DNA of 64,000 nucleotides from NCBI RefSeq assembly GCF_005886805.2, contig NZ_CP045429.1, positions 4,434,501 through 4,498,500 of the forward strand. Reading direction: 5' to 3'. This DNA is from Pseudoalteromonas rubra. Its GTDB lineage: Bacteria; Pseudomonadota; Gammaproteobacteria; Enterobacterales; Alteromonadaceae. The first letter of the stretch is position 1; the number at the start of each line of letters is the position of its first letter. The position numbers were made by a program, and so were the translations under genes. Positions 1-9,228 of the stretch are shown piece after piece. Under the pieces are notes generated by a model, which had not been told where the DNA came from, did not search any database, and worked only from the letters and a program-made list of their open reading frames with translations.

Positions 1-109
1 CATAGCTGGCACCTGCCAGGTGGCCAACCAGGCCCACAACAAAGGTCAACAGTGCTATCACCACGACAGCGATTTCGGATTTATGTTGAGAAGGGGTTTT
101 ACCTTGCAT
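1..109 (-). CDS. Small membrane protein, N-terminal part only (runs off the window)
   Basis: The reverse strand has an ATG at 107-109 preceded by an AAGGAG ribosome binding site, and the frame stays open to the window edge (36 codons visible). The protein begins MQGKTPSQHKSE and then has one hydrophobic stretch of about 22 residues, so it is a membrane-anchored or membrane-spanning protein. The family is not recognised. The gene is transcribed away from dps. Confidence 0.55.
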   Translation of the reverse strand, partial: MQGKTPSQHKSEIAVVVIALLTFVVGLVGHLAGASY

Positions 110-578
110 GATACGCTCCTTGGGTGCTGCACAGTATTTGTGCTCTGACACACCGAAATAATAACCTAACGGGATGGCTCAGATGCGCACTTAAATTACC
201 CTGAAAAAATACACGCTCTGTGCCTGTTAAGTTCATTATGCGCCTCTGAATCGTGGAAATTTTGACCTGAATCAAAACGCTGCTGTGGCAAAAATACAAC
301 CCATTTTACGTTTGAGATAGATCAACTTAGCTGTCGTTGTTGGGGTGCGGCGTGTCAAATTGGCAAACTTTAAGCATCCTTAACACCCACGCTAAGCGCT
401 TGCTGTACCTTCTTTTTTCTAACAAGGAGACACGCGTGTGGCAGCACTGTCTTCAATAATCTCGATACCGGCAATCGACTTTTCCCATTTGGCATCTGCC
501 GCCTTTTTAGTCACACTAAGCATCAATCAGACGCATCATGTCGCGTCCTCTTTTTTAACCACAGTACAGGAGTAAACA
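110..578. other. Intergenic region between the partial gene and dps
   Basis: This 469-base divergent region must hold the promoters of the leftward partial gene and of dps. No convincing -35/-10 pair, OxyR or Fur site was picked out by eye. A 34-codon reverse-strand frame lies at 419-523 but has no clear ribosome binding site. Confidence 0.5.
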
Positions 579-1046
579 ATGAGCAACAGCATTGGATTAG
601 ACAGTCAGAAAAGTCAGGCACTGGTAGGCAGCCTCAATACCCTGTTAAGTAGTTACCAGATCCAATATATGAATGCCCGCAGTGTTCACTGGAACATCAA
701 AGGCCGTAACTTCTTCGAGTTACACGTTAAGTTTGAAGAAATTTATAACCAGTTACTGCTTCAGGTCGATGAAATCGCAGAGCGTATCCTGACTATTGAA
801 GGCACCCCTTTGCACGCCTTCAGCGATTATCTGGAGCACAGTCAAATCAGTGAAGCGAAAGGGATCAGTGATGGTCAGGAAGCGGTAAAACGCTTACTGG
901 ATGGCTTTACCACCTTGATTAAAATGCAGCGCAATATTCTGGAGCAGGCAGGTGATGCCAGCGATGAAGGCACCGCAGCAATGATGAGTGATTACATCAA
1001 AGAGCAGGAAAAACTGGTGTGGATGCTTAAAGCGTATCTCGCATAA
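579..1046 (+). CDS. dps: Dps family DNA-binding ferritin-like protein
   Basis: The 155-residue product is a Dps miniferritin, which oxidises and stores iron using hydrogen peroxide, compacts DNA and protects the starved or stressed cell. The intersubunit ferroxidase ligands are visible as His37, His49, Asp64 and Glu68, with the same spacing as in E. coli Dps (51, 63, 78, 82), and the ARSVHWNIKG and VDEIAERI segments are characteristic. Length is normal for the shorter Dps group lacking a long Lys-rich tail. The start is supported by AGGAG seven bases upstream. The gene appears monocistronic and is followed by a hairpin at 1066-1085. Confidence 0.95.
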   Translation: MSNSIGLDSQKSQALVGSLNTLLSSYQIQYMNARSVHWNIKGRNFFELHVKFEEIYNQLLLQVDEIAERILTIEGTPLHAFSDYLEHSQISEAKGISDGQEAVKRLLDGFTTLIKMQRNILEQAGDASDEGTAAMMSDYIKEQEKLVWMLKAYLA

Positions 1047-1065
1047 TACCAATTAACTTAATTAA

Positions 1066-1085
1066 GTGGAGGGCACGCCCTCCAC
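1066..1085. terminator. Hairpin between convergent dps and the STAS-like gene
   Basis: GTGGAGGGC and GCCCTCCAC form a 9-bp GC-rich stem with a two-base loop. The T-rich side (TTAATTAAGTTAATT) follows in the leftward direction, so it should end the reverse-strand gene and possibly also dps. Confidence 0.6.
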
Positions 1086-1100
1086 CTCAAACAAGGCGGC

Positions 1101-1550
1101 TCAGCTCAGCCAGGACGTCGCCTCACGATAATGCGGGTGCTGGACCAGGTAAGCATCGGCATCCAGGTAAAATAACACTTTCACCGGCTGTGTCTGCCAC
1201 AATTGTGTCAATAATTGACGCGACACCGCATTCACCCCGATAAAATCAATTTCCTGATAACCGCGCTGGGCCACATCCGCAAAATACACCTGCAATGCAG
1301 CCAGACTGTCTGCGGTTGCCAGTTCACACTGGGTCAGATTTATCACCACGCGCTGAAGCTCACCAGCGGTACAAGGCGCGATTTCAGTCAGCACTTGTTG
1401 CTCAAACGCCCGCACTCCTTCACGATTAAATGCGCCAACCAGATCCACAAATATCACTGGCGGCACAATGTCGATTTGCCATTTTCCATGTGCTGAAAAC
1501 ATACCTTGTTCTCCAAACGTTTGTATCACCTGTGTCACGTTTTCTGGCAA
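1101..1550 (-). CDS. STAS-like domain protein
   Basis: The 149-residue soluble protein has the alternating strand/helix pattern of a STAS (anti-sigma-factor antagonist-like) domain: a strand around VVINLTQCELATADSLAAL, a helix, then QEIDFIGVNAVSRQLL. The assignment rests on pattern only and no catalytic residue is implied. It lies 35 bases downstream of the oligopeptidase B gene in the same direction, so the two are probably co-transcribed. A role in stress signalling or protein-protein regulation is possible, but no partner is visible here. Confidence 0.6.
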   Translation of the reverse strand: MPENVTQVIQTFGEQGMFSAHGKWQIDIVPPVIFVDLVGAFNREGVRAFEQQVLTEIAPCTAGELQRVVINLTQCELATADSLAALQVYFADVAQRGYQEIDFIGVNAVSRQLLTQLWQTQPVKVLFYLDADAYLVQHPHYREATSWLS

Positions 1551-1585
1551 ACCGGCTGACAGATGCCAACCGACGGTTGCACCAG

Positions 1586-3643
1586 TTAGTGTTCTAACAA
1601 GCCAATAAAGAAAGCCATTTCCAGGGCTTTTTCACGCAAACTCTTAAAGCGACCTGAAGCACCGCCGTGCCCTGCATCCATATCGGTTTTAAACAACAGT
1701 TGATTGTCATCAGTTTTTAACTCACGCAGCTTAGCCACCCACTTCATCGGCTCCCAATACTGCACCTGAGAATCATGCAGGCCAGTTGTTACCAGAATAT
1801 TAGGATAGTCCCCTGCGCGCAGGTTGTCATAGGGTGAGTAGGCTAAAATGGTGCGATAATCCGCCTCATCATTGGGGTTTCCCCACTCGTCATATTCATT
1901 GGTGGTCAGCGGGATGCTTTCGTCCAGCATGGTTGTCAATACATCCAAAAACGGCACATGACATCCGATACCACGATAGAGCGCTGGCGCCTGATTCACC
2001 ACGGCTCCCATCAGCAGGCCACCGGCACTGCCACCAGAGGCAAATACTTTATCCGCAGCACCGTACCCTTGTTCAACCAACGCCCGGGTTACATCTTCAA
2101 AGTCGTTAAAGCTGTTTTGTTTATGCGCTTTTTTACCTTGCTCATACCAGTGACGACCCAGCATTTCTGAACCACGAATATGCGCAATGGCATACACAAA
2201 ACCACGGTTCAGCAGACTCAGCGTATTACTGGAGAAGTTCGGATCTATGGTGATCCCATAAGCACCATAGCCGTACTGCAACAAGGGGTTGGTGCCATCT
2301 TTATTGAATTTGTCTTTGCGGTAGACCAGAGACACCGGCACCTCAACACCATCGCGCACAGGAATATGTAATCGCTCGGACGCATAGTGATCCGGGTTAA
2401 ACTCACCCAATACACGTTGCTGCTTCTTCAAGGTCTTTTTGCCCCCTTCCAATGCAAAATCATAAATACTGCTTGGGGTAGTCAGGCTTGAATAATAGAT
2501 CCGAACCACCTGAGCGTCGGGCTCAGGGTTATAGCCCAGGCCAGCGTAGAAGCAGGCATCATCAAATTTCAGCTGATAACTGTGCCCGGCATAATCGTGC
2601 ACCACAAAGCGGATCTGGCCGCGCTCGCGCTCTGTCACCACATAGTGGCTGTTGAACAACTCCATGCCCTCAAGCAGCACATGTTCTCGGTGTGCAATTA
2701 GCTCTTCCCATTGTTCCGGCTCTGCCAGCGTATCTTTGGTAGCACGCAACAGGCGAAAGTTTTTTGCTGCCCGGTTCGACACCAGGTAGTAATACTCGCC
2801 CAGCTTATCCAGCCCATATTCATGACCCGGCGTGCGTGCCAGCAAAGGCTCAAACTTACCCAGAGGCTCATCAGCCGACAACGCCAGAATGTCTGTGGTT
2901 TCCGTTGCCGCCAGATGAATGTAGATTTCGCTTTCATCTCGGCTCTTGCCCAGGCCCATATAGAACTGACGATCCTGTTCTTCATACACCAGCTGGTCGT
3001 CACTTTGCGGCGTACCCAGGACATGGCGGTAAACCTGATAACCCAGCAGGGTTTGCAAATCTTTACGGACATAAAACACGGTTTTGCTGTCGTTGGCCCA
3101 GACCACTTCCCCTTCGGTTTCGGTCAGTACGTCACTCAGCATCTCGCCGCTTTGTAAGTCTTTAAAGCGCACAGTATAAATACGCCGGCCATCCGTATCT
3201 TCACTGTAGGCCAGCAAATTGTCATTGGGGCTGACGGCAATGTCACCCAGTTCAAAAAACTCGTATGCCTGCGCCAGCTGATTGACATCCAGTAGTAACT
3301 GCTTGTCTGTCATGGCTTCATCGCTGCCACGATAATGACGCGAGTATTCATCGTCGCCTCTGACTTCGCTCATATACCAAAAACGCCCATCCTTAACCGG
3401 CACCGTGCTGTCATCTTTGACAATGCGACCTTTCATTTCTTCAAACAACTGGTCCTGCAGCCCTTTATGCGTTGCCATCATCGCCTCACAATAGGCGTTC
3501 TCAGCATGCAAATGGTCTAATATCTCGGCGTTCTGACGTTTATCGTCACGCATCCAGTAGTAGTTGTCTGTCCTTTGATGTTGGTGATGTGTCATGGTGT
3601 GTGGCACTTTTTTAGCCACTGGCGGGGTCAGGGTTTTGGTCAC
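1586..3643 (-). CDS. ptrB: Oligopeptidase B (prolyl oligopeptidase family, S9A)
   Basis: The 685-residue cytoplasmic serine peptidase cleaves short peptides after Arg or Lys. The N-terminal part (about 1-410) is the gating beta-propeller, with the family's YYWMRDD near residue 30. The C-terminal alpha/beta-hydrolase domain carries the catalytic triad: Ser539 in GGSAGG, Asp624 in GLHDSQVQ and His659 in DAGHGG. Length matches bacterial oligopeptidase B (about 680-700). There is no signal peptide. It appears to be the first gene of a two-gene unit with the STAS-like gene. Closely related prolyl endopeptidases cannot be fully excluded, but the motif set fits oligopeptidase B. Confidence 0.93.
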   Translation of the reverse strand: MTKTLTPPVAKKVPHTMTHHQHQRTDNYYWMRDDKRQNAEILDHLHAENAYCEAMMATHKGLQDQLFEEMKGRIVKDDSTVPVKDGRFWYMSEVRGDDEYSRHYRGSDEAMTDKQLLLDVNQLAQAYEFFELGDIAVSPNDNLLAYSEDTDGRRIYTVRFKDLQSGEMLSDVLTETEGEVVWANDSKTVFYVRKDLQTLLGYQVYRHVLGTPQSDDQLVYEEQDRQFYMGLGKSRDESEIYIHLAATETTDILALSADEPLGKFEPLLARTPGHEYGLDKLGEYYYLVSNRAAKNFRLLRATKDTLAEPEQWEELIAHREHVLLEGMELFNSHYVVTERERGQIRFVVHDYAGHSYQLKFDDACFYAGLGYNPEPDAQVVRIYYSSLTTPSSIYDFALEGGKKTLKKQQRVLGEFNPDHYASERLHIPVRDGVEVPVSLVYRKDKFNKDGTNPLLQYGYGAYGITIDPNFSSNTLSLLNRGFVYAIAHIRGSEMLGRHWYEQGKKAHKQNSFNDFEDVTRALVEQGYGAADKVFASGGSAGGLLMGAVVNQAPALYRGIGCHVPFLDVLTTMLDESIPLTTNEYDEWGNPNDEADYRTILAYSPYDNLRAGDYPNILVTTGLHDSQVQYWEPMKWVAKLRELKTDDNQLLFKTDMDAGHGGASGRFKSLREKALEMAFFIGLLEH

Positions 3644-3750
3644 TCACTTGTTCCTAATTTGTTAAAAACCGTTGTAATCCTAACATAGCAAATAAACGCC
3701 TGAGATGTCATTTAATTCACTGTGAGCCGCTGAGATTCTATCTGAAAACG

Positions 3751-3776
3751 AAAAAGGCCAGCGAATGCTGGCCTCT
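3751..3776 (-). terminator. Rho-independent terminator of the exported-protein gene
   Basis: Read leftward, AGGCCAGC / GCTGGCCT form an 8-bp stem with an ATTC loop followed by five T. It lies 18 bases after the stop at 3794. The 26 bases are identical to the terminator at 4753-4778. Confidence 0.88.
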
Positions 3777-3793
3777 GAATAGTGAACGCGGCT

Positions 3794-4639
3794 TTATTTC
3801 ATTACACAGACCATTTGCAACACCCTGCCCCCGCCTGTATCTGTATAAGCTGGGATACATTCGTACTCTAGATGGTGCAGATAGTCTCGAATATCCTTCT
3901 CCCGCTGCCAGTATTTTTCACTGTCGCCTCCACCAGAGCCATCACTCACGGGAACAGATACCGCGATCTTGCCACGGTTTAAGTCACGAATTGTCACATC
4001 GATCTGTTCTTCGCAATCTCCGGGGACTATCTTACATATTGAAAAGGGGATTTTCTGACCTCGCTTATTATAGGAGCTAAAGCGGTATGTCTTAAATTTA
4101 CCATTCTCGTCTGCACTATCTGCCTTTAAAAAATCAGCCATGGCACCAATCGATTGTGAGCCTGTTGCCTGAGCCATTGAATGTAGGAACGTCTGCAAAT
4201 AACTAGGGTGACTGGATTGTGGTTCTGGACGATATCCACCTCGCCTTTGAATATCATCATTACCAGTTTTCAACCCTCCTTCAGAAGATTCAATTCCCAT
4301 TGGTATACACCCAGGTGTAACATCACAAGGATCAAAAGGTACATAAACATATTTATAGAATTTTTTGTATTTTAATGCTGCAACAAAATCATCCATCATT
4401 TGCATACTGAATGCATTTGAATGGCACCGAGTATGGTTGCGATCACATACAGTTGAAAAAATAATGCGCTCAAAGGGTGAGTATATATTATCTCTTTTGA
4501 GATCAACTTTGACCTCAATTCCCTGAGATTCAAAGTACAACCCTCTAAATTCCGGGTCCATCGGCATAGATGCCAATGCCGACAAAGATGAAAGCAAGGT
4601 CAGTAACGCCAGGCCAGACCTAAAAAATGTTGATTTCAT
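3794..4639 (-). CDS. Exported protein of unknown function
   Basis: The start at 4639 is chosen because AAGGAG sits just upstream and the product then begins with a signal peptide, MKSTFFRSGLALLTLLSSLS, cleaved after ALA. A start eight codons earlier would lack a ribosome binding site. The 281-residue product is polar after the signal and has about eight cysteines, some in close pairs (CDVTPGC, CKIVPGDC), suggesting disulfides in the periplasm or outside. No family is recognised. The gene is isolated between two identical terminators, and its AT-richer sequence and position suggest it was inserted between ptrB and the RND operon. Confidence 0.75.
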   Translation of the reverse strand: MKSTFFRSGLALLTLLSSLSALASMPMDPEFRGLYFESQGIEVKVDLKRDNIYSPFERIIFSTVCDRNHTRCHSNAFSMQMMDDFVAALKYKKFYKYVYVPFDPCDVTPGCIPMGIESSEGGLKTGNDDIQRRGGYRPEPQSSHPSYLQTFLHSMAQATGSQSIGAMADFLKADSADENGKFKTYRFSSYNKRGQKIPFSICKIVPGDCEEQIDVTIRDLNRGKIAVSVPVSDGSGGGDSEKYWQREKDIRDYLHHLEYECIPAYTDTGGGRVLQMVCVMK

Positions 4640-4752
4640 GACTATCTCCTTATTTAAAATCAACGCAAATGTAACACCAAAAAAAACACCTATTCAACAA
4701 TAATTAACCAAAATAGAAACACCCCCTGAATCACCACTGAGTTGCGCACATA

Positions 4753-4778
4753 AAAAAGGCCAGCGAATGCTGGCCTCT
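4753..4778 (-). terminator. Rho-independent terminator of the RND efflux operon
   Basis: The stem AGGCCAGC / GCTGGCCT, ATTC loop and T-run lie 25 bases after the RND stop. All 26 bases match the copy at 3751-3776, about 1 kb away. Confidence 0.88.
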
Positions 4779-4802
4779 AAAGATTGTAACTCTGGCAGAT
4801 AG

Positions 4803-7800
4803 TTAGCCTTGCGGCTGACTTGCCCTGCTGTTAGTAACACGACGTGCGGCTTTACCAAACACACCGAATACCCCGCCAAATACCTTGCTGATATCAATTA
4901 AAATGATATACAGGCACGGTACCAGCACTAAGGTAATTAAGGTCGCAAACAGCACCGCAAAGCCCAGTGATACCGCCATGGGGATCACAAACTTAGCCTG
5001 TAAGCTGGTCTCAAAGATGATGGGCATAACACCGGCAAAGGTCGTGATAGACGTCAGGGTAATTGCCCTGAAACGCGCACATCCAGCTTCAACCACGGCA
5101 TCTTTCAGCTTCACGCCTTCTTTTCTGACCTGGTTCACATAATCGGTCATGACCAGCGAGTCATTGATCACAACCCCTGCAGCCGCAATCAGACCATAGG
5201 TCGACATCATGCTCATATCCAGACCAAAGAACCAGTGGCCCCAGATGGCACCAACCAGGCTGAACGGGATCACCGACATAATGATTAACGGCTGACCATA
5301 ACTCTTCAGCGGCACCGCCAGTAAGATATAGACAATGAACATACCGGCAATGAAGAACATCATTTGCTCGTTGGCCTGCGCCTGATCTTCTTCGATATCA
5401 CCGCCCAGTTCGGTCTTCACCTCAGGGAACTGTTCAAACAGCTTAGGCAACAGGTTATTTTTGATATTCTCAACCACCTGATTAGGTTCAATCACCTGCT
5501 CATCAATGTTGCCGTAGATATACACAGTGCGGTAGCCATTTTCACGACGAATATAGCTCACACCCGGGCGCTCCACGAACTCAACCACATCGCCCAGCAT
5601 CACATCTTTGCCCTCAGGCGTTGTGATGACCGTATGCTTCAGGGATGAGAAGGCTTCCCTGTCCAGGCGCGGGTAACGCACCATCACTTTGATTTCTTCA
5701 CCATCGCGGATCACGCGCTGCGCTTCACCACCATAGAAACTCATGCCGACCTGGTTAGCAATGTCTGACAGGCTCAGGTTCAAATCGTACGCCACCTGCT
5801 TGAGCACCAGCTGCACTTCTTTGCTTTCCGGGTCGATACTTGAACTCACATCAAACAGACCCTTTTCTTGTTGCAGCATAGAAATAAACTGGCGACCCGC
5901 AGCATTGAGCATATCGATGTCCGGACCATACAGCAGATAGCCAAACTCGCCCTGCCCCTGGCCTTCATCGTTAACGTCATCAATCACGAGCAAAGACTTC
6001 ACACCAGCAATGTCCGGCATGTTTTCACGCCAGCGGCGCGACAGCTCAAAGGCATCAAACGGACGGTCGTCTTCTTCTACCAATACCGCCAGCACGTTGC
6101 CTTCTGTGCGACCCTCATTCCAAACCATGATGTCTTTGATCATGCCCTGTCCATACTCCTGCTCGATCTCGTCTTCCACCTTCAACATCATGTTTTCGAT
6201 GGTGGTCAGCGCTTCCAGCGTTTGCGAGTCCGAGGCGTTGTCGTTCAGGGTCAGTTTTACCATTGGGTAGTCGTGCGGTACTTTGGGCATCGCCACAAAC
6301 CTGACCTGATTCGAGGTGATCAGTGATACGCTCAATATTAGCATACCAACAAAGCCACACAGCACCGTCCAGCGCCACTGTACACAGGTTTCGATGAGGT
6401 TTCGGTAAGGCCCATTCACAAAGGCGAAGAAACGCGTATTGAACTTCGCACGCCAGCTGCCCTCACGCATCGGTGAAAACTTGGTATGGCCAATGTGTGC
6501 AGGCAGGATCCACTTAGACTCAATCAGACTGAAGGCCAGACACAGCATGACCACAACCGCAATCGATTTAAAAAATGCCGCTTCCGGGCCACTCGACAAC
6601 ACCATAGGGGCAAACACCGCCATGGTCGTCAACACCCCAAATGTGGCCGGAGTAGCGACCCGTTTCGCGCCAACAACCACGTTATTCACGCCAGGTCCTT
6701 TGCGCTCAATTTCGGTATAGGCGGCTTCACCGATGACAATGGCGTCATCCACCACGATCCCCAGCACCATGATAAAGGCAAACAGAGACACAATGTTCAT
6801 GCTGATCCCAAATACCGGCATCATCATAATAGCACCCAGGAAACACACAGGCAGACCCACCATAACCCAGAACGCGAGCTTAAAGCGTAAGAAAATGCTC
6901 AGCATAATGGCGACCAAAATCGCCCCCTGGAACATGTTCTTTTTCATCATGGCCAGACGGGCTTCAAGGTAGTAAGTCATGTCCACGAAGGCAGTTAACT
7001 CAACTCCTTCCGGTAGCGTTTCATTCTTCGCTTCAATGTAGGAATGGATCGTATTGGCGATCGGCACCATGTTTTGGTCATTGGTTGCTTTAACCGACAG
7101 GTAAGCCGCATTCACGCCGTTAAGTTGAAAGTAGAATTCGCCTTCAATAAAGGCGTCTTTAATGTCTGCAATATCCTGCAGCAGCACTTTAGCGCCATTT
7201 TCGCCCACTTTAACCGGGATACGGCGGAACTCGTTACCACGGTATTTCTGATTTTCGACCCGTACTGAGATCAGGCCTGAATTGGTGCGGATCTGACCGG
7301 CTGAGACATTGGTTGAATAGCGACTGATCGCCATGGCCACTTCTTCCATCGACATGTTGTAACGGCGCAGCGCGTCCGGGTCAACTTCAATGGCGATTTC
7401 ATATTCCGGCATATTACGATCGACCAAAGAAATATTAGACAGCTGCAACAGCTCGTCTTCGACTTCTTTCGCCAACGGCTTCAGTTGTGTCAGAGGCAGA
7501 TCAGCCACCAGAGCCATCTGTACAACATCCTGAGTAAACTCTATTTGTTGCACACGGATCGGTTCCATCGAGGCCGGGAAGGTTGCGATACCATCGACCC
7601 GGGATCGTACTTTGTCGGCGACGTCGGCCAGCTCTGCACTGGTATCAATCTCCAGTTGCACACTACCGCCGTTACGGTAGGCACGATACACCGCCTTATC
7701 TATTTCCGTAACATCCTTAAGTGCTTCTTCTACCTTTATCAGAATGCTTTCTTCAATTTCCTGTGGCGAAGCGCCCGGGTAGGTCGCATTAACCGAGATG

Positions 7801-7958
7801 AGATTAAGCTCAATACTCGGAAACATCTGGCGCTGGATCGTAAAGTAGCTGATGATCCCCATGATCAGGATAAATATCATCATCAGGTTCGCAGCGACCG
7901 GGTTATGGGCAAAGTAGGCTATCAGCCCCGTTTGCTTTGGTGTAGGTTGTTCACTCAT
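4803..7958 (-). CDS. RND family efflux transporter, inner-membrane permease
   Basis: The 1051-residue proton-driven RND pump moves drugs or other amphiphiles from the inner membrane and periplasm through a tripartite complex. The usual RND architecture is visible: TM1 at about 22-42, a first large periplasmic loop with YPGASPQEIEESI near residue 60, the TM2-6 bundle from about 343, and a second repeat from about 530. The proton-relay pair is Asp404-Asp405 in GIVVDDAIVIGEA. Length is typical of HAE1/AcrB-like pumps, although the sequence looks closer to the divergent AcrB-like group common in Vibrio and Pseudoalteromonas than to AcrB itself. It follows its adaptor gene by 15 bases. No outer-membrane TolC-like gene is linked, so a shared one is presumably used. 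The substrate is unknown. Confidence 0.95.
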   Translation of the reverse strand: MSEQPTPKQTGLIAYFAHNPVAANLMMIFILIMGIISYFTIQRQMFPSIELNLISVNATYPGASPQEIEESILIKVEEALKDVTEIDKAVYRAYRNGGSVQLEIDTSAELADVADKVRSRVDGIATFPASMEPIRVQQIEFTQDVVQMALVADLPLTQLKPLAKEVEDELLQLSNISLVDRNMPEYEIAIEVDPDALRRYNMSMEEVAMAISRYSTNVSAGQIRTNSGLISVRVENQKYRGNEFRRIPVKVGENGAKVLLQDIADIKDAFIEGEFYFQLNGVNAAYLSVKATNDQNMVPIANTIHSYIEAKNETLPEGVELTAFVDMTYYLEARLAMMKKNMFQGAILVAIMLSIFLRFKLAFWVMVGLPVCFLGAIMMMPVFGISMNIVSLFAFIMVLGIVVDDAIVIGEAAYTEIERKGPGVNNVVVGAKRVATPATFGVLTTMAVFAPMVLSSGPEAAFFKSIAVVVMLCLAFSLIESKWILPAHIGHTKFSPMREGSWRAKFNTRFFAFVNGPYRNLIETCVQWRWTVLCGFVGMLILSVSLITSNQVRFVAMPKVPHDYPMVKLTLNDNASDSQTLEALTTIENMMLKVEDEIEQEYGQGMIKDIMVWNEGRTEGNVLAVLVEEDDRPFDAFELSRRWRENMPDIAGVKSLLVIDDVNDEGQGQGEFGYLLYGPDIDMLNAAGRQFISMLQQEKGLFDVSSSIDPESKEVQLVLKQVAYDLNLSLSDIANQVGMSFYGGEAQRVIRDGEEIKVMVRYPRLDREAFSSLKHTVITTPEGKDVMLGDVVEFVERPGVSYIRRENGYRTVYIYGNIDEQVIEPNQVVENIKNNLLPKLFEQFPEVKTELGGDIEEDQAQANEQMMFFIAGMFIVYILLAVPLKSYGQPLIIMSVIPFSLVGAIWGHWFFGLDMSMMSTYGLIAAAGVVINDSLVMTDYVNQVRKEGVKLKDAVVEAGCARFRAITLTSITTFAGVMPIIFETSLQAKFVIPMAVSLGFAVLFATLITLVLVPCLYIILIDISKVFGGVFGVFGKAARRVTNSRASQPQG

Positions 7959-7973
7959 TATCCGTCCCTGCCG

Positions 7974-9140
7974 TTATAGCTTTTCCAGGCCAGAGCCCTG
8001 TGCATTGGATTCGTCTGCACCCGCAACTTTCACCGCCATACCACGTTGTGGATACTCAGGTAAGGTGACAACCACCTTGTCGCTGTTGTTCAGTCCGGCA
8101 CCCACCAGGAAGTATTCACCTTCCTCACGGACCACCTGCACCTCACGAGGCTCAAGTTCCGCATTGTCATTAAGTAACCAGACCGTCTGGTTATTGACCA
8201 GCTCTTGCGGCAAACGATAAATTTGTTTGAGCGTTTTACCTAAAAAGCTCACCTGCACATAAGTACCAAACTTCACTTTTGGCTTGTCACTGTTCAGGCC
8301 ATATGGATCTTCGATACGCACGACCAGATTGCTCATGCGTGTTTGCGTATCAACCGTGCCCAGGTCACGATGGATCTGCGCTTCGCGGGTAAAGCTATTC
8401 ACGCCTTTGTTAAACACCGTTGCTTTGGTACCACCCACGGTTTCAGGTAAAAACACTGAATCGAACCCAGCGATGGGGATCACCACTTCAGCCTGCTCAA
8501 TGTTATTAAGCTGGGCAACGACACTGCCCGTTGACACAAACTGACCCAGGCCCACGTCACGAGACACAATCAAACCGTTGAATGGCGCAACCACATCACA
8601 ATTATCCAGATCACGCTGAGCACGCATTAATGCGGCCTTAGCGGATTTAACCGCAGCCTTGGCACTCATCACCTGAGGTTTACGCAAAAACAGGTCGGTG
8701 TGTTTTTTGTTTGGAAAACGTTTGGCTTCATCTGCTGCCACGTCTGCTTGTGCCTGCTCTTCGATCAAGGCTGCTTCAGCACTGGCCAGCTGAGCTTCGG
8801 CCTGTAAAACCGCCGCTTCGTAATTGTCTTTTTCTATGCTGAGCAAAATATCGCCCTTCGCAACCACGCCGCCGGCCAAAAAGCTGGGATGCCAGTAAAC
8901 GACTTCGCCAGCTACCTGAACAGACAACTGGGTTGTTTCAAGCGGTGTGACTTCACCATAGCTCTGAATAAGAACCTGATGATCCTGTGCCTGAACGGAT
9001 TCGACCTGTACCACAGGACGTGTGTCCACGACCTGTTTATCTTCCTCACCCTTTGCGACCGCGTTGATGGCTGAAAAGCCTGCCACCCCAAGGCCCAACG
9101 CCACAACGGGAAAGATCCATTTTAGTGCTTGTGCTTTCAT
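7974..9140 (-). CDS. RND efflux periplasmic adaptor (membrane fusion protein)
   Basis: The 388-residue HlyD/AcrA-like adaptor links the RND pump downstream to an outer-membrane channel. An N-terminal anchor (about 8-30) precedes the barrel-sandwich (lipoyl-like) half around residues 60-100, an Ala/Glu-rich coiled-coil hairpin at about 105-175, the second lipoyl half (CDVVAPFNGLIVSRDVGLGQ) and beta-barrel and membrane-proximal domains. The ATG at 9140 is preceded by AGGTAAAG. It is the first gene of the two-gene efflux operon. The promoter must lie in the 88 bases before it, and no clear regulator gene is adjacent. Confidence 0.93.
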   Translation of the reverse strand: MKAQALKWIFPVVALGLGVAGFSAINAVAKGEEDKQVVDTRPVVQVESVQAQDHQVLIQSYGEVTPLETTQLSVQVAGEVVYWHPSFLAGGVVAKGDILLSIEKDNYEAAVLQAEAQLASAEAALIEEQAQADVAADEAKRFPNKKHTDLFLRKPQVMSAKAAVKSAKAALMRAQRDLDNCDVVAPFNGLIVSRDVGLGQFVSTGSVVAQLNNIEQAEVVIPIAGFDSVFLPETVGGTKATVFNKGVNSFTREAQIHRDLGTVDTQTRMSNLVVRIEDPYGLNSDKPKVKFGTYVQVSFLGKTLKQIYRLPQELVNNQTVWLLNDNAELEPREVQVVREEGEYFLVGAGLNNSDKVVVTLPEYPQRGMAVKVAGADESNAQGSGLEKL

Positions 9141-9228
9141 GACTTTACCTATTGATATTTTCCTACCGCCTATCTTACCAATATAGAGACGTTCAATAAC
9201 GTGACATTTGTAAGAATCTGTTACTGAT

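Noticed and set aside
419..523. 34-codon reverse-strand frame with protein-like composition upstream of dps
   Set aside because: No ribosome binding site, very short, and no relation to a neighbour; it may be a gene remnant but cannot be supported.
5364..6972. Several forward-strand frames of 80-150 codons inside the RND gene
   Set aside because: All are antisense shadows of a well-conserved transporter gene.
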